Assembly: GCA_024762925.1 (NCBI GenBank)
Contig: JANTGM010000005.1
Span: forward strand, 1 to 64,000
Length of the DNA: 64,000 bases
Direction: 5' to 3'
From: Kofleriaceae bacterium
GTDB taxonomy: Bacteria > Myxococcota_A > Polyangia > Haliangiales > Haliangiaceae
A program made the translations under genes and the position numbers. This document shows positions 16,098 to 24,816 of this stretch, one piece after another; the stretch's first letter is position 1; each line of letters begins with the position of its first letter. The notes beneath the pieces were generated by a model. It was not told where the DNA came from. It searched no databases and saw only the letters and a program-made list of their open reading frames with translations.

Positions 16098-17267
16098 ATG
16101 CCAACGTTTCAAGAGTACCTAAACGGTATTAAAGGTGAGATTCAGGAACTCGATACCACGGAACTCAAAGACCACATGGATAACGGAAAGAAACTCGCTG
16201 TCATCGATGTGCGAGAGCAAGACGAGTACTCCCAGGGCTTCATTCCGACAGCACATTGGATTTCGCGTGGGTTTCTCGAGTTGCGCATTGAGGAGGCTGT
16301 TCCCGACAAGGACACTGAGCTTGTGATTTATTGCGCGGGCGGCACGCGCTCCGCACTTGCGGCAAAGAGCCTCGCTGCCATGGGGTACACGAATCTGGTC
16401 TCGCTAAAGGGAGGCTTTGGAGCTTGGAAACGCAATGGATACGCGTTTGACGTTCCCGAGTTGCTCACACCCGAGCAGGCAATTCGCTACTCGCGACACA
16501 CCATGCTGCCCGAAGTCGGCATAGAGGGCCAGATTGCTCTCCTCAAAGCCAAGGTCTTGTGCATCGGAGCTGGTGGTCTTGGCTCGCCGTCTGCTCTCTA
16601 CCTTGCCGCTGCTGGCATTGGCACCATTGGAATCATCGATGACGATGTAGTGGATAGCTCCAATCTGCAGCGCCAAATTCTACACAGCACCGAGCGCGTT
16701 GGGATGCCAAAAGTGGAAAGTGCAGCTCTCACTCTCACGGGGCTCAATCCCGACGTGCAGGTCGTGCCCCACCAACTCCGGCTCAACTCAGACAACGCCG
16801 AAGAAATCATCGGCCAATACGATCTCGTCGTTGATGGCGCTGACAATTTTCAAACTCGGTACTTGCTCAATGATGTGGCGATCAAGCTAGCCAAACCCGT
16901 CATTCATTCGTCGATCTATCGATTCGAAGGCCAGCTCACGGTCTTCAATGCCGATGGGTTGCCGTGTTACCGCTGTCTGTACCCGGAACCTCCCCCTCCC
17001 GACCAGGCGCCATCGTGTGCCGAGGCTGGCGTTCTTGGCGTCTTGCCTGGCGTGATGGGTGTCTTGCAGGCCACCGAGGCTGTCAAGGTTCTACTCGGGC
17101 TAGGCACCACGCTTGCTGGTCGCCTCATGACCTACGATGCGTTGCGCAGCAAATTCCGAGAACTCAAACTGCGTCCAGACCCGGAGTGTAAGTACTGCGG
17201 AGAAGGAGTCGACAAGAGCAAGATCGAGCTCATCGACTACACGCAGTTCTGCATGGTAGGCGGCTAG
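16098..17267 (+). CDS. moeB: Rhodanese-MoeB/ThiF fusion, sulfur-carrier activating enzyme
   Basis: This 389-residue protein has a rhodanese domain first (about 15-115, catalytic Cys79 in VIYCAGGTRS) and a ThiF/MoeB adenylyltransferase domain second (about 125-389). The latter shows nucleotide loop GAGGLGSP at 157-164, DGADNFQTRYLLND and the zinc cysteines CYRC and CKYC. It adenylates the C-terminal glycine of a ubiquitin-like carrier such as MoaD or ThiS, and the rhodanese supplies sulfur. Eukaryotic MOCS3/Uba4 and many MoeZ proteins carry the rhodanese at the other end; here the order is reversed. The likely partner is the fused MoaD-MoaE at 1.7-2.4 kb. The start has GGGAGAAAG upstream. Confidence 0.92.
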   Translation: MPTFQEYLNGIKGEIQELDTTELKDHMDNGKKLAVIDVREQDEYSQGFIPTAHWISRGFLELRIEEAVPDKDTELVIYCAGGTRSALAAKSLAAMGYTNLVSLKGGFGAWKRNGYAFDVPELLTPEQAIRYSRHTMLPEVGIEGQIALLKAKVLCIGAGGLGSPSALYLAAAGIGTIGIIDDDVVDSSNLQRQILHSTERVGMPKVESAALTLTGLNPDVQVVPHQLRLNSDNAEEIIGQYDLVVDGADNFQTRYLLNDVAIKLAKPVIHSSIYRFEGQLTVFNADGLPCYRCLYPEPPPPDQAPSCAEAGVLGVLPGVMGVLQATEAVKVLLGLGTTLAGRLMTYDALRSKFRELKLRPDPECKYCGEGVDKSKIELIDYTQFCMVGG

Positions 17268-17415
17268 CGCGTTTGTACTAAGAACTATTCTGTTGGCACG
17301 GAGCGTCGCGAACCATTGGAGAGTCCCGGCCGGTTACACGCCGACATGTGTGCGCAAGGGCTACCTGTGAAGTGCAGGACATCGGGCTTGACCCAAGTGG
17401 TGCTCCACGCAACAA

Positions 17416-18999
17416 TTGACATGCGTGGCGTTTGAAATTGGCCAAGCGGTTGGTAACTACCGCATACTTGAGCGCCTTGGTGCAGGTGGCATGGGTGAGG
17501 TGTTTCTCGCGGAACACCCGCTCATCGGGAAGACTGTGGCCCTCAAAGTCATTCATCAGGACATGAGCCTGAACAAGGAGCTGGTTGCGCGCTTTGTAAA
17601 TGAGGCGAAGGCCGTCTCGACGATTGGCAATGACCACATCGTGGAAGTGCACGATTTCGGGACCACCGAGGGGGGGGCGCACTTCTTCATCATGGAGCAC
17701 CTCCAAGGCCTGACCTTGGCAAAGGCACTCAGCTGTGGCCAGCTGTCGCTGTCAGACCCAGCACATGTTGGAAACTGCTTGCACATTGCCGCCCAAGTCG
17801 CAGCAGGGCTCGCCGCAGCGCATGACAACAACATCATTCACCGCGATCTCAAGCCCGACAACATCATGTTGATTCACAAGCTCGGCGATCCGCTCTTTGT
17901 AAAGATTCTCGATTTTGGCTTGGCAAAGATGCTTGAGTCGGATGCCCAGCTCACTGCGACGGGGGTGGTGCTCGGCACTCCTGAATTCATGTCGCCAGAG
18001 GCTGCTGAGAGCAAAGATACCGATGGCCGCTCAGATATCTACTCATGTGGTGTCTTGCTTTTCCTCATGCTCACCGGACGGCTCCCCTTCATTGCCAACA
18101 GCATGGGCGAGATGATGGTGCAGCATGTTTGCCAAGCACCGCCCGTGCCTCGCTCCTTCAATCCACAAATCTCGCCAGCAGTTGAGCAAATCGTGCTTCG
18201 CTGTCTTGCCAAGAATCGTGAAGACCGCTTTCAGACGATGCACGAGCTGCATGCGGCGCTGATGAACCCGGAAGGGTATCTCACTGGTAGCCCCAAGGTC
18301 GTGGCGAGCGACGGCGCTCCGAGGTCTGCATCGGCAGAGCGCGACATCTCTCCGCACCCAGCGCTCATGCGGCCAGCCGAGACCTCGCCGCACACCATGA
18401 ACATCGGCACACCGGTGGGATATGGGGCTGGGGGCCGTCGTCGATTTGGGTTCCTTGTTGCCATTGCACTTCTCTCTGGAGGCGGAGGGGTTGCGGCTGC
18501 GCTCGCTCAAGATGACAGCGCATCCACTGATGCTGCGCATGGAACCGAGATGCCGACAGAGGTGCCCGTTGCAACCAAGACCACCAGCGCGACTCCCGAC
18601 AAAGAAGAGCCCGCGCCTGAGGTCTTGGCGGTTGCGCAACCCGATGCGAGCCAAGCTATTTCACTGCGAGTCAATAGCGAGCCCCAAGGCGCCCTGGTTG
18701 TCGATGAGGCTGGCGAAACGGTTGGCACCACGCCATTTGATTGGCAAGCCGAGGCTCCCCAAGAGGTTGCGTGGCGATTTACCCACGATGGCTACGAATT
18801 GATGACATACAGGTTTACGCCATCGGGGGATGAGCCAGTCTTGGTGAGTCTTGTGGCCAAGCGCTCCAAACGCAAACATCCGATCGATCCCAAGCGCAAA
18901 CATCCGATCGATCCCAAGCGCAAGCACGGGACCGATCCCAAACGCCAACCTAAAAAGCCCGCCAAGGTGCAGAACAATCTCATCGCCCCCGATCTCTAG
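17416..18999 (+). CDS. Ser/Thr protein kinase with C-terminal PEGA domain
   Basis: The 527-residue protein has a complete Hanks kinase domain (about 14-275): GAGGMGEVF, ALKVIH, HRDLKPDN, DFGLAKML and GTPEFMSPEA. A single membrane segment (FGFLVAIALLSGGGGVAAAL) lies near residue 345, followed by a periplasmic PEGA-like domain (SLRVNSEPQGALVVDEAG) and a very basic tail with three KRKH.IDP-type repeats. PEGA domains bind cell-envelope ligands, so the kinase may sense the periplasm. The start is either TTG 17416 or GTG 17425, neither with a good ribosome site; an ATG at 17421 is out of frame. Confidence 0.92.
   Translation: MTCVAFEIGQAVGNYRILERLGAGGMGEVFLAEHPLIGKTVALKVIHQDMSLNKELVARFVNEAKAVSTIGNDHIVEVHDFGTTEGGAHFFIMEHLQGLTLAKALSCGQLSLSDPAHVGNCLHIAAQVAAGLAAAHDNNIIHRDLKPDNIMLIHKLGDPLFVKILDFGLAKMLESDAQLTATGVVLGTPEFMSPEAAESKDTDGRSDIYSCGVLLFLMLTGRLPFIANSMGEMMVQHVCQAPPVPRSFNPQISPAVEQIVLRCLAKNREDRFQTMHELHAALMNPEGYLTGSPKVVASDGAPRSASAERDISPHPALMRPAETSPHTMNIGTPVGYGAGGRRRFGFLVAIALLSGGGGVAAALAQDDSASTDAAHGTEMPTEVPVATKTTSATPDKEEPAPEVLAVAQPDASQAISLRVNSEPQGALVVDEAGETVGTTPFDWQAEAPQEVAWRFTHDGYELMTYRFTPSGDEPVLVSLVAKRSKRKHPIDPKRKHPIDPKRKHGTDPKRQPKKPAKVQNNLIAPDL
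18871..18942 (+). repeat. Three 24-bp tandem repeats in the kinase tail
   Basis: Copies at 18871-18894 and 18895-18918 are identical, and a third at 18919-18942 is diverged. Each encodes RKHPIDPK or its variant RKHGTDPK, giving the kinase a strongly basic C-terminal tail. Confidence 0.85.
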
Positions 19000-19020
19000 G
19001 CGATTTGCTATGCTGCTTGC

Positions 19021-20592
19021 ATGTCAGTCGCACTTCTGATCGGCGCTGGGCTTGTTGGCCTTGGAGGTGGGGCGAGCCTCGCTCTGTCGATCGCAAAGAA
19101 GGAGCTTCGCGAGGCTGCTGAGGCCGCGGAGGCAGAGGCCCAGCGCTTGCGAAAGGGCGCGTCCTTGGAGGCGGGGGCAATTCGGCGAGCAGCCGAAACC
19201 GAGGCTCGCGAGGCCGCTCTTGAAATGCAGGAAGCTGCGGATGCGGCACTCGAGAGCGAGACGGTGGCCCTCGATACGGTCGCCGAACGGGTGCAGGGCC
19301 GCGAGTCTGCCCTTGCGGATCGGCGGGAGGCGCTCGATGAGCGAAAGGCGGAGCTTCGCGAGCGGGAGTCCGCAGTCCGTACGATGAAGGAACGAGCAAA
19401 GAGACTTCGATCCAGCGCTGCCGACACACGAATCGCTCTCCGCACACGGCTCGAGGAAATGGCACTTTGCTCGGGGGACGAGGTCATCGAGACGCTCCGT
19501 GAGCAGTGGCTAGAACAGGCGCGAGCCGATGGCGCTCAGCAGCTGCGACGCGTTGAGCAGAGCGCTGCCGATGCAGCGACGTCGCGAGAAGCAAATCGGC
19601 TGATGCAGGTGGCCATCTCGCGCTACCAAAACCACTTCCTCATCGATCAGAGCAAGAGCAATATTCCAATTTCCGGGCCGGTTTATGAGGTTCTAACGGC
19701 AAATGATAGCCTCGTTCTTGGAGTGCTCGCAGAGGGAGCCAATACCAAGCTGAATCTGCACGAGAGTGGCGAGAGCATCCGCCTAGAGGGCTTAGATGGG
19801 GTTGGCCGCGAAGTTGCCAGACGGGCCCTGAAGGCTCTGGGACGGAAACCCAAGGCAGTTGCCGCCGCCAAGGCGAACCCCGAAGCTTGGGTGCGAACGA
19901 TTCGCGAGCGGCTCGATGCAGAGATCGTCAGGCTGGGGAAGAAAGCGTTCAAAGTGCTGAAGGTGAAGCCTGCGCACGACGAGATTATTGGTCTTGTTGG
20001 GGCTCTTAACTACCGCACAAGCTACACCCAGAATCAGTGGCTGCACGCTGTTGAGGCTTCGTTCTTAGCTGGGATGATGGCCGAGGAGCTTGGCTTGGAT
20101 GTGCGTATGGCTCGTCGCGCGACGCTCTTGCATGACATCGGAAAAGCTCTTACGCACGAAATAGAAGGTTCTCACGCCGTGATTGGGGCGGACATCGCCA
20201 GACGCCTTGGCGAAGACGAGATTGTCGCGAATGCCATTGGCTCGCATCACGCCGACGAGCCTGCGAATTCTTCCTATGCATTCTTGGTGGCGGCGGCCGA
20301 TGCGATGAGTGGTGCAAGGCCTGGCGCACGTCGTGAACAAAGCGAGGGTTTCTCGACCCGCCTTGAGGATTTGGAGCGACTCGGCGCCAGCTACAAGGGC
20401 GTCGATCACTGCGCTGCCGTCCACGGTGGACGAGAACTGCGAGTCTACGTTCGCAACAACGAAGTGAGCGATTTGCAGGCTGTTGAAATGTCGACCAGCA
20501 TCGCCGAGCAAATCTCTGATGAGCTTGTCTTCCCAGGACAAGTCAAAGTCACCGTCATTCGGGCAACGGAGTCCGTGGCCGTCGCTCTGTAG
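19021..20592 (+). CDS. rny: Ribonuclease Y
   Basis: This 523-residue endoribonuclease starts mRNA decay at the membrane. It has an N-terminal transmembrane segment (residues 3-24), a long Ala/Glu/Arg coiled coil (about 25-190), a KH-like region (about 205-280) and an HD hydrolase domain with the metal-binding pair His371-Asp372 in LLHDIGKA and a second histidine in EGSHAVIG. The family landmark RTSYTQN before the HD domain is intact. The KH region lacks the usual IIGREGRNIR-type GXXG loop, so RNA binding may differ. The gene is followed ten bases later by iscS. Confidence 0.93.
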   Translation: MSVALLIGAGLVGLGGGASLALSIAKKELREAAEAAEAEAQRLRKGASLEAGAIRRAAETEAREAALEMQEAADAALESETVALDTVAERVQGRESALADRREALDERKAELRERESAVRTMKERAKRLRSSAADTRIALRTRLEEMALCSGDEVIETLREQWLEQARADGAQQLRRVEQSAADAATSREANRLMQVAISRYQNHFLIDQSKSNIPISGPVYEVLTANDSLVLGVLAEGANTKLNLHESGESIRLEGLDGVGREVARRALKALGRKPKAVAAAKANPEAWVRTIRERLDAEIVRLGKKAFKVLKVKPAHDEIIGLVGALNYRTSYTQNQWLHAVEASFLAGMMAEELGLDVRMARRATLLHDIGKALTHEIEGSHAVIGADIARRLGEDEIVANAIGSHHADEPANSSYAFLVAAADAMSGARPGARREQSEGFSTRLEDLERLGASYKGVDHCAAVHGGRELRVYVRNNEVSDLQAVEMSTSIAEQISDELVFPGQVKVTVIRATESVAVAL

Positions 20593-20601
20593 GAACTTGG
20601 T

Positions 20602-21759
20602 GTGCCTGCACCACCACCGATCTACCTAGACAACCAAGCGACCACTCGCTGTGACCCCCGGGTGCTTGAACGCATGCTGCCGTATTTCTCGGAGCACTAC
20701 GGGAATGCAGCCAGCAAGACGCACAGCTTTGGTTGGACGGCGGAGGCGGCGGTAGCATTGGCACGAGAGCAGGTCGCGGCCAGTCTTGGCGGCAACGCCA
20801 GTGAGGTGGTGTTCTGCTCTGGGGCCACCGAGGCGAACAACCTGGCACTCCGCGGTGTGGCTGAGGCGTATGCGGCTCGTGGCAAGCACATTGTGGTTGC
20901 AGCCACCGAGCACGCTTCGGTTCTCGACTGCGCGCGTGAGTTGGAGCGCACTGGATGGGATCTGTCCATCGTTCCGGTTGGCGAGGACGGGCTCGTTTCG
21001 ATTCCCGAGCTACGGGCCGCTCTGCGTGAGACAACCACAGTCGTTAGCATAATGCTCGTAAACAACGAGACCGGCGTTGTCGCAGATATTCCGTCTCTCG
21101 CAGCTCTCGTGCATCAAGAATGTCCCAAGGCAATCATGCACTGTGATGCCGTGCAAGCTCTAGGGAAAATTCCTATCGACGTGGCTGCGCTTGGTGTTGA
21201 CGTTCTCACGGTCTCTTCTCATAAGGTGTACGGGCCGAAGGGCGTCGGAGCACTTTGGCGACGTCGCCGACCAAGGCTTGTTGTACACCCGCAAGTCTTT
21301 GGTGGTGGACACGAGGGCGGTTTGCGATCGGGGACCTTGCCCGTGCCGCTCATTGTGGGCTTTGGCACCGCCTGTGAGATTGCTGGCCGCGAGCGAAGCG
21401 AAGAAAACGCCCGCCTTGCGCTTCTTCGAGACAGGCTGCTCGATGGTCTGCGAAGCTCCGTAGGAGGCATTGTGGTCAACGGCAGCATTGAGTCGCGCAT
21501 TGCAAGCAATCTCAACATCGCCATTGAAGGCGTCACGGCAGATGTCTTAGTGAGCGAGATTGGTGATGTGGCCATGTCCACGGGCTCGGCCTGCAGCTCG
21601 GCTTCGGCAAAGCCCTCACATGTTCTCGGTGCCATGGTCTCGGCAGAGCGAGCCCGCACGTCGATTCGCATGGGACTAGGTCGTTTTACCACCGAGGAAG
21701 AAGTGGAGCGTGCGATTGTGTGCATTGCAGCGGGCATCGCGAAGGTCCGAGGCGCTTGA
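20602..21759 (+). CDS. iscS: Cysteine desulfurase (IscS/NifS family)
   Basis: The 385-residue PLP enzyme releases sulfur from cysteine for Fe-S clusters, thiolated tRNA and molybdenum cofactor. It opens with the typical YLDNQATTRCDP. The PLP lysine is Lys208 in SSHKVYGPKG and the catalytic cysteine is Cys331 in STGSACSSASAKPSHVL, a class I (IscS/NifS) pattern. The start is GTG with AGGA upstream. No iscU, hscA or fdx follows; instead thioesterase and SspB-like genes follow in the same direction. It may supply the rhodanese-MoeB and TtcA enzymes encoded elsewhere in the window. Confidence 0.95.
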   Translation: MPAPPPIYLDNQATTRCDPRVLERMLPYFSEHYGNAASKTHSFGWTAEAAVALAREQVAASLGGNASEVVFCSGATEANNLALRGVAEAYAARGKHIVVAATEHASVLDCARELERTGWDLSIVPVGEDGLVSIPELRAALRETTTVVSIMLVNNETGVVADIPSLAALVHQECPKAIMHCDAVQALGKIPIDVAALGVDVLTVSSHKVYGPKGVGALWRRRRPRLVVHPQVFGGGHEGGLRSGTLPVPLIVGFGTACEIAGRERSEENARLALLRDRLLDGLRSSVGGIVVNGSIESRIASNLNIAIEGVTADVLVSEIGDVAMSTGSACSSASAKPSHVLGAMVSAERARTSIRMGLGRFTTEEEVERAIVCIAAGIAKVRGA

Positions 21760-21790
21760 CACCAGCGTCGCCTGCACCAAATGATGCGCT

Positions 21791-22225
21791 GTGGCTGTCT
21801 TTCGATATCCCTTCACCGTGCGCTTTGCAGACGTCGATCACGCTGGCATCGTCTACTACCCCATCTTCTATCACTACTTTCACGTCGCCTTCGAAGAGCT
21901 CTTTCGCGACCGCATGGGAGCTGCGGCCTACCAAACGCTGCTCGACGAAGACAAGGTGGGGTTCCCTGCAGTGCACTCGGAGTGCGACTACAAATCACCA
22001 CTGCGCTTTGCTGACTCAGCCGAAACGGAGATTGCGCTGGACCGCCTTGGCACCAAGAGCGTCACGCTCCGCTACCGCGTGAGCCGAATTGCTGGGCAAG
22101 AGCGGATCCTAGCGGCGGAGGGCCGTGTTACGTGCGCTGTGACAGATCTCAAAGCATTTCGGGCAATTGAACCGAGCGAAGGGCTTCGGGAGTTGTTCCT
22201 TGAACTCCGAGAATCGGTTCGCTAA
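21791..22225 (+). CDS. YbgC/4HBT-family acyl-CoA thioesterase
   Basis: The 144-residue hotdog-fold protein has the family signature FADVDHAGIVYYPIFYHYFH, with the catalytic aspartate at residue 16. Members hydrolyse acyl-CoA or hydroxybenzoyl-CoA thioesters; the substrate here is unknown. The GTG start at 21791 is the only one that keeps the conserved N-terminal strand. It sits between iscS and the SspB-like gene, both on the same strand. Confidence 0.85.
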   Translation: MAVFRYPFTVRFADVDHAGIVYYPIFYHYFHVAFEELFRDRMGAAAYQTLLDEDKVGFPAVHSECDYKSPLRFADSAETEIALDRLGTKSVTLRYRVSRIAGQERILAAEGRVTCAVTDLKAFRAIEPSEGLRELFLELRESVR

Positions 22226-22234
22226 AAGGGATTC

Positions 22235-23083
22235 GTGTCAGACGAGGGACAGACAGCGATCGAGCGACTCCAAGAGATCATGACAGCTCTGATGGAGAGG
22301 CTCTTGCTCGAGTCGCTTGAGAGTGTCGATGGTGCTTTGGGTGAGTGGAAGGCAGGAGAGGCTGGCGTGTTTGAAACCCATGCCGAGCTTCTTCGTCACG
22401 CCGCGAAGGCCGAGCGTTTGGCTGAGCGCATGGCTCGCATTGGCCTCGACAATGCTGGAGCCTTACTGCGTGATGCGTACGACGCTGGACTTGTGGACCA
22501 TGAGGAGTTTGTGGCCTTCGTCGGCAAAGAGCCCGCGGAGGTTAACCCCTCACCGCCCCTCTCCGAAGAGCAAGTCATAGGCGGCCTACCCGACAAGCGC
22601 GGGCTCATAGAAGAACTCTTAGGGCAGGGGCCCGTCCTCCTACACATAGACGCCCGCCATCCATTGGCACAGGTGCCCGACCGATTTCGGCAAGACCCAA
22701 AGCTTGTGCTGCGCTTCGGCTACGACCTCACTCCTGCCATTATCGACCTCAGCATTGACGAGGAAGGCATGTACGGCACTCTCACCTTTGGCGGCATCCC
22801 CACCCGCTGTGTCTTGCCTTGGGGCTCCATCTACTCCGTGGTGAGTGAGGCCGATCAGAAAGGCATGGTGTGGCCGGAAGACGTACCTGAGTGCGTTGTG
22901 GACGCATTGCAGGAGCAGCACGGTGATCCGGAGAAGCAAGCAGGGCCCGCACTTGGAACTGTGCGCACCCCAGCTCCCGAAGACAAGGGCGCGAAAGGAC
23001 GTCCTCCAACCTCACCACCAACTTCGCCTCCTCCGACCTCGCCTTCCCCAGGACGCGGCGGTCATCTCAAGCTCGTCAAGTAG
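22235..23083 (+). CDS. SspB-like protein with helical N-terminal domain
   Basis: The 282-residue protein has a helical N-terminal half (about 1-110) unlike SspB. A central domain at about 140-215 resembles the substrate-binding fold of the ClpXP adaptor SspB (LRFGYDLTPAIIDLSIDEEG, then GTLTFGGIPTRCVLPWGSIYSV). A Pro/Thr/Ser-rich tail ends GGHLKLVK. In SspB the short conserved C-terminal peptide docks on ClpX; the terminal LKLVK here could do the same. I infer a tag-binding or ClpXP-delivery role from this resemblance only. It begins nine bases after the thioesterase, with GTG and an AAGGG ribosome site. Confidence 0.6.
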   Translation: MSDEGQTAIERLQEIMTALMERLLLESLESVDGALGEWKAGEAGVFETHAELLRHAAKAERLAERMARIGLDNAGALLRDAYDAGLVDHEEFVAFVGKEPAEVNPSPPLSEEQVIGGLPDKRGLIEELLGQGPVLLHIDARHPLAQVPDRFRQDPKLVLRFGYDLTPAIIDLSIDEEGMYGTLTFGGIPTRCVLPWGSIYSVVSEADQKGMVWPEDVPECVVDALQEQHGDPEKQAGPALGTVRTPAPEDKGAKGRPPTSPPTSPPPTSPSPGRGGHLKLVK

Positions 23084-23110
23084 GCTCGCGATTTTGGGGA
23101 ACTTGGCTTG

Positions 23111-23491
23111 CTAAGCGCGCGCCTTGCGGTGAACCCGAACACCGCAGCACTGAGGTATCCCTGGACAGGGCGGTGCCAGTTTTTCGATCTCCACAGTCAC
23201 TGAGCTTCTCGGGCTGCGCTCCAAAATCCCATCGGCGATGCAACCCGCCAAGCGCTCGAGTAGCTTGAAGGTCTGTTGGGTGCCAATCTTGACCACAACC
23301 TCGCAGATCTCGAAGTAGTCGATGGTGTCGGCAAGCGCATCACTCTCGCTTGCTTGCTGAAGATCGGCGCTAAGCTCAACGTTGGCGCGGAATCGCCGTG
23401 TCGTCTCCCGCTCTTCGTCGTAGTAGCCATGATTGCCCTCGAACTCCAGGCCCCGCACAAAGACCGCGTCGCCAAATGACTGAGCAGCCAC
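23111..23491 (-). CDS. folB: Dihydroneopterin aldolase (FolB)
   Basis: The 126-residue protein matches FolB, which cleaves dihydroneopterin to 6-hydroxymethyldihydropterin in folate synthesis. The characteristic start VRGLEFEGNHGYYDEER is present, with the catalytic glutamate and the tunnelling-fold strands FRANVELSADL and SVTVEIEKL. Related epimerases share this fold, so the exact reaction is slightly uncertain. The GTG start lies two bases after the def stop, so def and folB form a two-gene operon. Confidence 0.85.
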   Translation of the reverse strand: MAAQSFGDAVFVRGLEFEGNHGYYDEERETTRRFRANVELSADLQQASESDALADTIDYFEICEVVVKIGTQQTFKLLERLAGCIADGILERSPRSSVTVEIEKLAPPCPGIPQCCGVRVHRKARA

Positions 23492-23493
23492 GA

Positions 23494-24027
23494 CTAGATC
23501 TCTGCTTGGTCGGGTTCGTAGTCGGCCTCGCGCGCAAGCTTGCGCTTGATCATGCGCTTCTTGAGTGGGCCAACAAAATCGACCATCAGCTTGCCGGTGA
23601 GGTGGTCGTTCTCATGCTGAATCGCTCTTGCGAGAAGCTCGGTCCCCGCAATTTCAAAGGTTTCTCCATCGAGGCCCATCGCGCGCACGGTGGCTGTGGA
23701 GGGACGCTCGATTGGCACATAGACACCGGGAAACGAGAGGCAGCCCTCGTCGCTCTTGTCTGTCTCATTGCCCGTGGCGATGATTTCGGGATTGATGAAG
23801 GCCACTGGATCGGCACCCTCTTCCCCTGTCGCGACCATCGCATCGATCAGGAACATCTTGATGGGGACCCCAATCTGAGGGCTGGCAATTCCAATGCCTT
23901 GATATGCAACCATTGTGTCCCAAAGATCCTTGTAGAGCGCGCGCACCTCATCGGTGACGGTCTCGACGCTCTTGGTTTCTTCTCGGAGCCTAGAATCGGG
24001 CCAGACAACAATGGGGCGGACAGCCAT
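23494..24027 (-). CDS. def: Peptide deformylase
   Basis: The 177-residue metalloenzyme removes the formyl group from nascent proteins. All three motifs are present: GIGIASPQIG (usual GxGLAAPQ), EGCLSFPG with the metal cysteine, and the helix QHENDHLTG with two metal histidines and the catalytic glutamate. The ATG at 24027 (MAVRPIVVWPD) matches the family start; an upstream GTG/ATG reading would add residues not seen in deformylases. It is followed by folB. Confidence 0.95.
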   Translation of the reverse strand: MAVRPIVVWPDSRLREETKSVETVTDEVRALYKDLWDTMVAYQGIGIASPQIGVPIKMFLIDAMVATGEEGADPVAFINPEIIATGNETDKSDEGCLSFPGVYVPIERPSTATVRAMGLDGETFEIAGTELLARAIQHENDHLTGKLMVDFVGPLKKRMIKRKLAREADYEPDQAEI

Positions 24028-24183
24028 AGAGTCACCATAATGAGACCAGGGGCGCTCTGTCAATCGTCCTTTGGATGCGTGCTACGTGTGAATTGTGCCT
24101 AGCTATCCTGTTCTTGTGCGCGACTCTCGCTCGTTTGATGATTGCTCTAACCCGGGCCATGGGGTAAGCAGCAGTCTGCTGAT

Positions 24184-24816
24184 ATGAAGGACTTCTCGCG
24201 AACTGCCAGCTCAGAGCTGCCCACCCATTTTGGTCATTTTCGCCTTGTGCACTACAACAGTGCTGACCTTGAAGGCGTGGCCCTGGTTCGCGGTACCCCG
24301 TCGGGCGACGGCGTGTTGTGTCGGATTCACTCCGAGTGCATGACTGGTGAGGTCTTCGGTTCACTGCGTTGTGATTGCCGCCCACAACTTGAGCTCGCAC
24401 AGGAGCGTCTGTCCCGTGAAGATGAAGGCGTAATCGTGTATCTGCGCCAAGAAGGGCGTGGCATCGGCCTGGGCAATAAGATTCGCGCCTACGCACTACA
24501 AGACCAAGGCCGGGACACCGTTCAGGCAAACATTGAACTCGGATTTGCCGCTGATGAGCGCAACTACGAGCTGGCGGCAGCCATTCTGCGAGACCTAGGC
24601 ATCACGAGTGTACGGCTCATGACCAACAACCCCGAGAAGTTAAAAGGCCTCAGCGAAGCCGGCATCAAGGTCGACGAGCAAGTGCCGCATTGGGCAGGTG
24701 CTTCGAGTCACAGCGAGGCGTATCTTGAGACCAAACGCCGGCGCATGGGTCACATCACGGAGAGCCCTATCAAAGCTGGCAACGCAACGACCTCAGAAGA
24801 AGACAAAGCATCATGA
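24184..24816 (+). CDS. ribA: GTP cyclohydrolase II
   Basis: The 210-residue enzyme converts GTP to a diaminopyrimidinone phosphate in the first step of riboflavin synthesis. The zinc cysteines are in HSECMTGEVFGSLRCDC and the GTP-binding/catalytic region is RQEGRGIGLGNKIRAYALQD. It is a stand-alone RibA rather than the common RibBA fusion. Its stop overlaps the mrp start by four bases (ATGA), so the two are translationally coupled. The 150 bases upstream show no FMN riboswitch. Confidence 0.93.
   Translation: MKDFSRTASSELPTHFGHFRLVHYNSADLEGVALVRGTPSGDGVLCRIHSECMTGEVFGSLRCDCRPQLELAQERLSREDEGVIVYLRQEGRGIGLGNKIRAYALQDQGRDTVQANIELGFAADERNYELAAAILRDLGITSVRLMTNNPEKLKGLSEAGIKVDEQVPHWAGASSHSEAYLETKRRRMGHITESPIKAGNATTSEEDKAS

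Noticed and set aside
17285-17310. Sigma-54-like promoter (TGGCACG) before the kinase-PEGA gene
   Set aside because: The downstream element reads GTCGC rather than TTGC at the required spacing.
24063-24183. FMN riboswitch upstream of ribA
   Set aside because: The conserved RFN core segments are not present in the leader.
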